From assembly GCF_019145475.1 (NCBI RefSeq), contig NZ_JAHTKI010000019.1, positions 1 through 64,000 of the forward strand: a stretch of 64,000 nucleotides of DNA. The letters are read 5' to 3'. This document shows, piece by piece, positions 25,932-33,107 of the stretch. The first letter of the stretch is position 1. Each line of letters begins with the position of its first letter. The stretch is from Pseudomonas botevensis. GTDB taxonomy: Bacteria > Pseudomonadota > Gammaproteobacteria > Pseudomonadales > Pseudomonadaceae. The position numbers were made by a program, and so were the translations under genes. Under the pieces are notes generated by a model. It was not told the origin of the DNA. It saw nothing but the letters and a program-made list of their open reading frames with translations, and did no database searches.

Positions 25932-27080
25932 ATGAAACCGCTGAAAGTCGCCATCTGCGGCGCAGGCAGGACCGGTCATCTCAATGCCATCCTGTTCAAA
26001 CAGTTACCCAACGTTCACGTCTCAATGCTCACCAACAACCGTGAGGTTATCGAGAAACACGCCGCCAACATCGCCCTCCAGGCGCTGCTGCCGGACGGCT
26101 CGACGCTGAGCGCGCGGCCGGACCGGGTCAGCACCGACGCCAGCGTTGTGGTGGCGGACGCCGACATCGTGATCATCACCGTGCCGGCTCACGCCCGACC
26201 GCAAACCCTGCAGGCCATCGCTCCGCACTTGAGTTCGAGCAAACCGGTTTACATCGGCGCGATCCCTGGATTCTGCGGTTTCGACTGGCTGGCCGAGGCA
26301 ACGCTGGCCGACCGCCCGAACCTGGTGATCTGGGGCATGAAGGATGTGCCGCACACCGCGTTCGACCTGAAGCCGGGCGTGTCGGTAAAGATGGGTGGCG
26401 GCAAAAGTCAGCTGTATGTCGCCACTCACGCCCGGGAAACCCTGGCATCGCGTCAACATCTGGAAGAAATCCTCACCACGCTCTACGGCCCGTGCGTGAC
26501 GATGCTCGACAACTACCTGGAAATCACCCTGACACCCGGCAACCCGATCATGCACAGCTCGGTGATTTATGGACTGATCGGCCCCTACGGACAATGGCAT
26601 CGCAAGATCTTCCCGCAACGCATGTGCTGGTGGACCGAATGCCCTGAACTGGGCGCCTATTTCCTCGAGCGCATGGATCAGGAAAGCCAGGAATTGTGTG
26701 CGGTGATCAGCCAGCGCATGGGCATCGATCTGTCCTCGGTCAAATCCCTCAAACAGGAAATCGTCGAGGCCTACGGCGAGCAGATCCGCGACCAGAGCAG
26801 CATGTTGTCGATCCTGCGTACCAACCAGGCCTACAACGACATCCTCGCGCCGATGGTGCCCGCCGCCGACAACCGCGCCGGCTACGTGATCGAACGCGAG
26901 AGCCGGGCCTTCAACGAAGACGTCGCCTACGGCCTGGTGCTGCTGGTGGAAATGGCCCGGCGCTTTGAACTGAAGGTCCCCTACATCGAGGAAGTCCTGC
27001 AATGGAGCGTCGCCTACATGCAGGGCCTGCGCGACTCGGCGCTCGACTACTTCCCCCGCCACTGGCCGCGCACGGCATGA
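25932..27080 (+). CDS. Octopine/nopaline-type NAD(P) dehydrogenase in the SbnB position
   Basis: 382 aa. Rossmann motif GAGRTG at 10-15 (VAICGAGRTGHLNAILF), DIVIITVPAHARPQTLQAI, then the opine dehydrogenase catalytic domain with TPGNPIMHSSVIYG, where the conserved His of this family sits. AGGAAAG precedes the ATG. In staphyloferrin B clusters sbnA is followed by sbnB, an ornithine-cyclodeaminase-like enzyme that oxidatively splits ACEGA into diaminopropionate and 2-oxoglutarate. ACEGA is chemically an opine, so an opine dehydrogenase run in the oxidative direction would do the same. It might instead make an opine-type end product. Confidence 0.85.
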   Translation: MKPLKVAICGAGRTGHLNAILFKQLPNVHVSMLTNNREVIEKHAANIALQALLPDGSTLSARPDRVSTDASVVVADADIVIITVPAHARPQTLQAIAPHLSSSKPVYIGAIPGFCGFDWLAEATLADRPNLVIWGMKDVPHTAFDLKPGVSVKMGGGKSQLYVATHARETLASRQHLEEILTTLYGPCVTMLDNYLEITLTPGNPIMHSSVIYGLIGPYGQWHRKIFPQRMCWWTECPELGAYFLERMDQESQELCAVISQRMGIDLSSVKSLKQEIVEAYGEQIRDQSSMLSILRTNQAYNDILAPMVPAADNRAGYVIERESRAFNEDVAYGLVLLVEMARRFELKVPYIEEVLQWSVAYMQGLRDSALDYFPRHWPRTA

Positions 27081-28981
27081 GCGGCGGGTTCAACGCTTCC
27101 ACTATTTTCGAAGAGCAGACAGCTGATATGGATGACTTCAAGACACTGATCGCCTACTCCCGCAAGAACGCCATGCGCCGCCTCGTGCGTTGCCTGTTTG
27201 CGGAAAACATTCTGGATCGCTCGGCACTGGTTTTTTCCGCCAGCGGAACCCAGGCCACCTACCCGCTGAAAAACGCCCGCTCCCATGTGTTTTTCTCCAA
27301 CATCGCCATGAACCCGGCGGACACCTTGGTGAATGACGGCGACGTGGTGCTGGTGACTGACGAAGGCGTCCGCCAGGTGATTCACAGTCATCAGGACTTG
27401 CTGGATGTGCTGCGCGACAGCTTCGACTTCGAGCCGACCGATGACGGCGTGGCCGGACTCAAGTCGGACATGGAAAACAGCCTGATGAACGACGCGCATG
27501 CCCGTGAGTATCGTCAGCAATGGAACGCGCGACTGGCCGCCGCCACGAAAGATCAGGGCCTCGACAGCCTGACCGATTACCTGCGCCGCACCGCCAGCAC
27601 CAAGGACGCCGCCATCCTTCTCGATCAGTGGGGTTCGCTGGAAGGCCATCCTTACTACCCGACATGGAAGTCCCGTCCGGGCCTGAGCGATGCCGAAGTC
27701 GAGCAACTGTCGCCGGAGTTCAACGCCCAGGTGCCGCTGCGCATTGCCGCCCTGCGCGCCGACATGGCGAAAAGCGAAAGCATGCCCCACGTCAGCGATT
27801 ACCGGACCTGGTTCGCCAGCCACTTCCCGACGCAATGGGAACAATGGAAGGCCTCGCTCAACAGCAAGGGCCTGGACGAGTCCCAGTGGCTGCCGCTGCC
27901 GATTCACGCCTGGCATTTGCAGGCCTATGTGCTCAAGCATTTCGCGGCGGAAATCGCAGACGGGATCCTGATCACCGACGGGCCGGACATCCAGACCCTG
28001 CCGACCATGTCCTACCGCACCATGATGCCGGTGCTGGACGAGGCCGCGCCGCTGATCAAATTGCCGATCGCCGTGTGGATGACCAGCGAGTTGCGCAGCC
28101 TGCAGGCGAAGTCGATTCACATGGGGCCGCGCATCAGCACGGTCATCGAAAAAATCCTCAAGGCCGAGGACGGTTTCGAACAGCGGCTGGAAATCTTCCC
28201 CGAGGAAATCGGCGTGCGCTACCGCAACGCGATCACCCAGGACGATGCGCCGGGGCGGCACCTCTCGGTGGTGTTCCGCGCCAGCCAGCAAGCGTTCGAG
28301 CGTGATGACGAATGCCTGCCGATTACCGTGGCTTCGCTGTTCACGCGCCTGCCCGGCAATGGCCGACCGCTGCTCACCGAACTGATCGAACGCGATGGCG
28401 CTCGCGCCAGTGCCGCACAGGTTGAAACCTGGTTCCGCCAGTACGCCAAAGTGGTTACCCATCCGGTGGTGGCGATCTATCTGATGTACGGCATCGGACT
28501 TGAGGCGCACCAGCAAAACACCATGGTGCTGTTTTCTCCCGACGGCAAAGCACGTAGTCTGCTGATCCGCGACTTCGGCGATGGCCGGACCTACGCGCCG
28601 TTGCTGGAAGAGCGCGGTTACAGCCTGCAACCGCATGTGCAGCCGGGTATTCTGCCGACGGTGTTCACCGGGGATATCGAGCCGGTGCGCATGTTCGTGC
28701 TGGACGCGGCGTTCCTCACGCACCTGCATGAAATGGCCCTGTGGCTGACCAAAGAATACGCACTGCAGAGCCATCGGATGTGGGACATCCTGCGTGAAGA
28801 AACCGAGCTGGCCTTCGCGGCGGTGCGTGGGCGTGTCGATCCGCAGTTGTGGGAAGTCGAGCGCAAGGCGTTCGTTGAGGATCCGTGGCCGACCCGTTCG
28901 TTGTTGCGCATGCACTTGATGCAGTACACCAACTATCGGATTCAGCACACCCTGACCAACCCGCTCAACGTCGTTCAATAA
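27077..28981 (+). CDS. NIS siderophore synthetase (IucA/IucC family)
   Basis: 634 aa from the ATG at 27077, which overlaps the dehydrogenase stop (ATGA); the ATG at 27128 is an alternative start giving 617 aa, and neither has a strong ribosome site. Family landmarks: GHPYYPTWKSRPG (usual GHPxHPxxKxRxG, here Tyr for the second His), KLPIAVWMTSELR, MGPRISTVIEKIL, GIGLEAHQQNTMVLF and RDFGDGR. It adenylates a carboxylate such as citrate and joins it to an amine such as diaminopropionate. It is the only NIS synthetase in the locus; staphyloferrin B needs three, so the product should be smaller or symmetric. Confidence 0.9.
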   Translation: MSGGFNASTIFEEQTADMDDFKTLIAYSRKNAMRRLVRCLFAENILDRSALVFSASGTQATYPLKNARSHVFFSNIAMNPADTLVNDGDVVLVTDEGVRQVIHSHQDLLDVLRDSFDFEPTDDGVAGLKSDMENSLMNDAHAREYRQQWNARLAAATKDQGLDSLTDYLRRTASTKDAAILLDQWGSLEGHPYYPTWKSRPGLSDAEVEQLSPEFNAQVPLRIAALRADMAKSESMPHVSDYRTWFASHFPTQWEQWKASLNSKGLDESQWLPLPIHAWHLQAYVLKHFAAEIADGILITDGPDIQTLPTMSYRTMMPVLDEAAPLIKLPIAVWMTSELRSLQAKSIHMGPRISTVIEKILKAEDGFEQRLEIFPEEIGVRYRNAITQDDAPGRHLSVVFRASQQAFERDDECLPITVASLFTRLPGNGRPLLTELIERDGARASAAQVETWFRQYAKVVTHPVVAIYLMYGIGLEAHQQNTMVLFSPDGKARSLLIRDFGDGRTYAPLLEERGYSLQPHVQPGILPTVFTGDIEPVRMFVLDAAFLTHLHEMALWLTKEYALQSHRMWDILREETELAFAAVRGRVDPQLWEVERKAFVEDPWPTRSLLRMHLMQYTNYRIQHTLTNPLNVVQ

Positions 28982-28994
28982 CCGAGGCAGAGTC

Positions 28995-30239
28995 ATGTCC
29001 CACGCCGGTGTCATCGAGGGTTCGCGCGTCAGAATCCTGATTTATCTTCTGTTCGCCATCCAGCTCATCTCGATGGGCGCAATGGAAATGAGCGGGCCGT
29101 TCTGGCCCGTCCACCTGCGTGGGCTGACGTCTTCGGACTCGGTTTTCAGCTTCGCCAGCATCGCCGTTTACGTCGGGCCGATGCTGGGCATTATTCTGAC
29201 CAGCGCATTCTGGGGCCGTATCGGCGACCGCTACGGCCATAAGTTGATGATGATCCGCGCCCTCGCCGGTCTGTCGTTGACCCAGCTTGGGCTGGCCCTT
29301 TGCAGTGACATCTGGGTGATCCTGATCCTGCGTTTCCTGCAAGGGGCGTTCGCCGGCTACATCGCCCCGGCCCAGGCGTATGGCGTGAGTATCGAAGCGC
29401 CTTCGCGGCGGGCGCGGCTGTTTGCGATCCTGCAGATTTCCACCAACGTCGGCTCACTGCTCGGCGCGGTGGTTGGCGGTCTGATTCTCGATTACGCGAC
29501 CTTCTTCTGGATCAACATGATCGCCGCCGTGCTGTGCGCGATCTGCACCATCGTGGCGGCGGTGACCTTGCCGGATGTGCCTCCGGTGAAAAAGGCGCCC
29601 GTGGCCGACAAGGCGACGCCGGTCAGCCACACCGGCAGTGTCTGGCAAGGCACGCCCCTGCTCTCTCTGCTGGGGGTGATGGGCATTCTGCTGCTGGCGC
29701 GGATGCTGCCGCAGACGTCGTTCTCGCTGTATGTCAGCTCGGTGTTCGACGTCAGCAACTCGGTGGTCGGGTTGTGCTACGGCTTGCTCGCGCTGGGCTT
29801 CATTCTGTCGGCCACCGCGTGGTCACGCTACTTCGAACACCGTAACCAGCAGGACACCCTGCAACGCATGACCTATGTGGTTGCCGGCTGCATCGCCCTG
29901 ACCGCTCTGGCCGGGGTCACCCGCAATCCGATCGTGTTCGTCATCGCCTACTTCATCTGGGGCGTCTTGCTCGGGGCGACCACGCCGGTGCTGATGGCCC
30001 TGATCTCCAAGACCGCCGACAGCTCGCGCCAGGGCTACGTGCTGGGTATCGCTCAAAGTACCGCGCAATTTGCCTCCATCGCCGGCATCTCGGCGGGCGG
30101 GCTGCTCAGCCAGGTCTATGGTTTGCAATACACCTACCTGTTTGTCTGCCTGGCGTACGTCGTCGCATTGATTCCCATCGTCGCGTTGCGTTACCGGCCG
30201 ATGGTCATGCAACCGAGCCAGATCCCGCCTGGGGACTGA
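28995..30239 (+). CDS. MFS transporter, probable metallophore exporter
   Basis: 414 aa, 12 predicted helices. The loop 2-3 motif WGRIGDRYGHKLMM is the drug:proton antiporter signature, and FLQGAFAGYIAPAQAYG and a C-terminal copy follow. GAGG precedes the ATG, 13 bases after the synthetase stop. Position between synthetase and class V enzyme points to SbnD-like export of the finished compound. Confidence 0.86.
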   Translation: MSHAGVIEGSRVRILIYLLFAIQLISMGAMEMSGPFWPVHLRGLTSSDSVFSFASIAVYVGPMLGIILTSAFWGRIGDRYGHKLMMIRALAGLSLTQLGLALCSDIWVILILRFLQGAFAGYIAPAQAYGVSIEAPSRRARLFAILQISTNVGSLLGAVVGGLILDYATFFWINMIAAVLCAICTIVAAVTLPDVPPVKKAPVADKATPVSHTGSVWQGTPLLSLLGVMGILLLARMLPQTSFSLYVSSVFDVSNSVVGLCYGLLALGFILSATAWSRYFEHRNQQDTLQRMTYVVAGCIALTALAGVTRNPIVFVIAYFIWGVLLGATTPVLMALISKTADSSRQGYVLGIAQSTAQFASIAGISAGGLLSQVYGLQYTYLFVCLAYVVALIPIVALRYRPMVMQPSQIPPGD

Positions 30240-30254
30240 TCAAGGAGCCTGCTT

Positions 30255-31439
30255 TTGAACCTTGCACAACTGCGCGCCGACACACCGGCCGTCGAGCAAC
30301 TGATTCACTTCAACAATGCCGGCGCGGCGCTGATGCCCGACCCGGTGATCGAGGTGATGACCGGTCACCTTCAACTCGAAGCGCGGATCGGCGGTTATGA
30401 AGCCGCCACGCAACAGGCGCAGGCGCTGGAGAATGTCTACAGCTCCATCGGGCGCATGATCAACGCGCGCCCCGAAGAAATCGCGGTGATCGAAAACGCG
30501 ACCCGCGCCTGGGACATGGCGTTCTACTCGTTGCCGCTGCGCGCCGGGGACGTGGTGCTGACGTCGACCACCGAATACGCCGGCAACTTCATTCCCTATC
30601 TGCAACTCAAGCAGCAGCGCGGCATCGAGATCAAGGTCATTCCCAACGACGAGCACGGCCAAGTGTCGCTGACGGCGTTGCGGGACATGCTCGACGATGA
30701 CCGGGTGGCGCTGGTGTCGCTGCCGGTGATCGCCACCAACGGCGGCCCGGTGCAGCCGATCGAGCAGATCGGCGCCCTCGCCCGTGCCGCCGGGGTGCTG
30801 TTCTTGCTCGATGCCTGTCAGGGCGTCGGGCAGATGCCGATCGATGTGGCCAGGATCGGCTGTCACATGCTCGCCGCCACCAGTCGCAAATACCTTCGCG
30901 GCCCTCGGGGCATGGGGTTTCTCTACGTTGAGAAGTCGTTGTGCGAAAGCCTGCAGCCGGCGTTTCTCGATCTGCATTCGGCGGCATTGCTGACACCCGA
31001 CACCTTCAGCATTCGCGGCGACGCCCGACGCTTCGAAAACTGGGAGTGCAACGTGGCGGCGAAACTGGGGATGGGCGCGGCGGCCGACTACGCCATGGCG
31101 CAAGGCATCGAGTCGATGTGGCAGCGAATCCAGCGCCTGGCGGAATATTTGCGCAATCGCCTGGCCGAGGTGCCGGGCGTCACTACCCGGGATGCGGGAA
31201 GCATCAAGTCAGGCATCGTCACCTTCACCTGCAAGGACGCCAGCGCCACGCAGGTGCAGCAATGGCTCGCCAGCCAGGAAAAACGCATCAACGTCACCAC
31301 CTCGACGTACCGCTCGACGATGCTCGACATGCAGCAACGCGACCTCACGGAAGTCAGCCGCGCCTCGCTCCACGCCTACAACACCGAGGCCGAAATAGAG
31401 GTCATGGTGCAGGCGCTGGCGGGAATGGCCGACGCCTGA
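30255..31439 (+). CDS. Class V PLP aminotransferase-fold enzyme (isopenicillin N epimerase/EgtE-like)
   Basis: 394 aa from a TTG at 30255 with AAGGAG 7 bases before it. FNNAGAALMPDPVIEVM, ATRAWDMAF, DACQGVGQMPIDV (PLP aspartate) and ATSRKYLRGPRGMGFLYV (PLP lysine) are typical of cysteine-desulfurase-like class V enzymes of the epimerase/lyase branch. Not part of known staphyloferrin B gene sets. Possible roles: epimerising or deaminating the diamino building block, beta-lyase chemistry supplying or recycling serine units, or tailoring the product. Last gene of the operon, 15 bases after the exporter. Confidence 0.8.
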   Translation: MNLAQLRADTPAVEQLIHFNNAGAALMPDPVIEVMTGHLQLEARIGGYEAATQQAQALENVYSSIGRMINARPEEIAVIENATRAWDMAFYSLPLRAGDVVLTSTTEYAGNFIPYLQLKQQRGIEIKVIPNDEHGQVSLTALRDMLDDDRVALVSLPVIATNGGPVQPIEQIGALARAAGVLFLLDACQGVGQMPIDVARIGCHMLAATSRKYLRGPRGMGFLYVEKSLCESLQPAFLDLHSAALLTPDTFSIRGDARRFENWECNVAAKLGMGAAADYAMAQGIESMWQRIQRLAEYLRNRLAEVPGVTTRDAGSIKSGIVTFTCKDASATQVQQWLASQEKRINVTTSTYRSTMLDMQQRDLTEVSRASLHAYNTEAEIEVMVQALAGMADA

Positions 31440-31489
31440 AAACGCATACCGAATCGCGCTTGCGTCGCAGGCTCTTTGTAATCTAGCAT

Positions 31490-31504
31490 TGGGAATACTT
31501 CTCA
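31490..31504 (+). promoter_or_regulatory. Fur box in front of the ECF sigma factor
   Basis: TGGGAATACTTCTCA matches the pseudomonad form TGAGAAT-N-ATTCTCA at 12 of 14 positions, flanked by AT on the left and AT on the right so that the symmetry extends to 19 bases. It lies 19 bases before the ATG, the usual place for iron repression of fecI-type genes. Confidence 0.7.
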
Positions 31505-31523
31505 ATTGCAAAAAACTGCAGCC

Positions 31524-32039
31524 ATGAGCGAATCCCTTTCCGCGAACAACGACAATCATCTGCGTGTGATCGAAGCGCTGTACAGCGGCCATCATGGCTG
31601 GCTGTACGCCACGCTGAAGAAAAAACTGGGTAACGCCATGGATGCGGCGGATCTGGCCCAGGACACCTTCACCCGGATCCTCGCCTCCCAGGTCACCGCC
31701 ATCGAGCAGCCCCGGGCCTACCTGAGTTGCGTGGCCAAGGGCATTCTCGTCAACTGGTATCAGCGCAAGGCACTGGAACGTGCCTACCTCGATGCCCTCG
31801 CGCACCTGCCGGCGCCGGAAGTACCGTCGCCGGAGCTGCGTTTCGTGGTCCTGGAAACCCTGCACGAAATCGACGCGATGCTCGACACGCTGCCGCCGCT
31901 GGTCAAGCGTGCGTTCCTGCTGTCGCAGATCGGCGGGCTGAAATACCAGGATATCGCCGAGCAACTGGACGTCTCGCTGATCACCGTCAAACGCTACATG
32001 AAGCAGGCGTTCGTACAGTGCCTGATGCTGGTGGAATGA
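31524..32039 (+). CDS. FecI-type ECF sigma factor
   Basis: 171 aa from the ATG at 31524; a TTG 18 bases earlier is possible. Region 2: LYSGHHGWLYATLKKKLGNAMDAADLAQDTFTRIL; region 4: LPPLVKRAFLLSQIGGLKYQDIAEQLDVSLITVKRYMKQAF. It should direct transcription of the receptor at 33108 when the ferri-ligand is bound, through the FecR at 32040. Preceded by a Fur box; its stop directly abuts the fecR start. Confidence 0.93.
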   Translation: MSESLSANNDNHLRVIEALYSGHHGWLYATLKKKLGNAMDAADLAQDTFTRILASQVTAIEQPRAYLSCVAKGILVNWYQRKALERAYLDALAHLPAPEVPSPELRFVVLETLHEIDAMLDTLPPLVKRAFLLSQIGGLKYQDIAEQLDVSLITVKRYMKQAFVQCLMLVE

Positions 32040-33017
32040 ATGCTCACCCGTCGCGCTGAACCGCCGCTCGATCCGAGCATCCTCGAAGAAGCCGCCGACT
32101 GGCTGATGCGTCTGAGCGAACACGATCTCACCGATACCGAACGCGCGGAGTGGGAATGCTGGAAAGTCAGCAGCCCCGAGCGCAGTCGCGCGTGGTCCCG
32201 GGCGCAGTTGCTGCAAAGCAAGTTCGGCGGTTTGCCACCTGCGCTGGCGATGTCGACGCTGGATCGCCCGAGCAATCCGGAACGCCGCGCGGCCCTCGGC
32301 AAACTGGCCTTGCTGCTGGCGGCGGTGCCCACCGGCTGGGGCACCTGGAAACTGGCGCAATCGCAGCAATGGTCTGCCGACTACCACACCGCCGTCGGCC
32401 AACGCCGGGAACTGACCCTGGCCGACGGCTCGCGCATTACCCTCAATACCGATAGCGCCATCGACGTACTGTTCGACACCCGGCAGCGCCTGATCAACCT
32501 GCGCGCAGGGGAGATTCTGGTGCAGACCGCGCCGGACTCATCGGCGCAGCCCCGGCCTTTTCTGGTCAGCACCCGCGAAGGCCGGATGCAGGCCCTTGGC
32601 ACGCGGTTCACCGTTCGCGAACTGGAGCCACGCACCCAGCTTGCGGTCCTCGAAGGTGCCGTACAGGTTGAATTGGCTGACGGTCGCCAGACCGCACCGA
32701 TCATCGTCAACGCCGGCCAGCGCACGGACTTTTCCGCCCAGGCCTTTGGCCAGTTGAACCCGACCGACAGCAACGTCGGCGCCTGGACCCGGGGCATGCT
32801 GATGGCCGACAAGATGCGTCTGGCGGACTTCGTCAGCGAACTGGCGCGCTATCGCCGGGGCTTCGTGCGTTGCGATCCGGCGATTGCCGATCTGCGTATT
32901 TCCGGGGCCTTTCCCATCAGCGACACCCAACGTTCGTTGAACATGCTGGTGCAGACCTATCCCGTGCTCGTCACCGGGCATTTGAGCGGTTACTGGGTCA
33001 CGCTTTCGGCGGCCTGA
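32040..33017 (+). CDS. FecR-type anti-sigma/signal-transducing protein
   Basis: 325 aa. N-terminal DUF4880 sigma-binding domain (ILEEAADWLMRLSEHDLTDTERAEWECW), one membrane segment near 85-102 (ALGKLALLLAAVPTGWGTW), then the periplasmic FecR domain (GQRRELTLADGSRITLNTDSAIDV, VSTREGRMQALGTRFTV) and an STN-like end. It receives the signal from the receptor's N-terminal domain and releases or activates the sigma factor. The ATG follows the sigma stop with no gap. Confidence 0.93.
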   Translation: MLTRRAEPPLDPSILEEAADWLMRLSEHDLTDTERAEWECWKVSSPERSRAWSRAQLLQSKFGGLPPALAMSTLDRPSNPERRAALGKLALLLAAVPTGWGTWKLAQSQQWSADYHTAVGQRRELTLADGSRITLNTDSAIDVLFDTRQRLINLRAGEILVQTAPDSSAQPRPFLVSTREGRMQALGTRFTVRELEPRTQLAVLEGAVQVELADGRQTAPIIVNAGQRTDFSAQAFGQLNPTDSNVGAWTRGMLMADKMRLADFVSELARYRRGFVRCDPAIADLRISGAFPISDTQRSLNMLVQTYPVLVTGHLSGYWVTLSAA

Positions 33018-33047
33018 AAAAAATCACCGCAGCGGTGATACTTTTTT
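33017..33047 (+). terminator. Terminator or attenuator between fecR and the receptor
   Basis: ATCACC-GCAGC-GGTGAT (33023-33039), preceded by seven A and followed by ACTTTTTT on plus. It should end the sigma/anti-sigma mRNA, so the receptor needs its own sigma-dependent promoter in 33048-33107, or limits read-through to it. Confidence 0.7.
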
Positions 33048-33107
33048 CGATCTCGGCTGGCAATGAAAGGAACAACCATTCCACCTCGTCCATAGGGTCA
33101 CCCATTC

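Noticed and set aside
27002..27076. Upstream ATG at 27002 as start of the NIS synthetase
   Set aside because: It lies inside the dehydrogenase coding region and adds an R/P/A-rich shadow segment; the overlapping ATG at 27077 or the one at 27128 fits better.
21538..31439. Pseudopaline/staphylopine-type (CntLM) metallophore cluster, suggested by the opine dehydrogenase
   Set aside because: No nicotianamine-synthase-like CntL gene, while SbnA, SbnH-like and IucA/IucC genes are present, which fits the NIS route.
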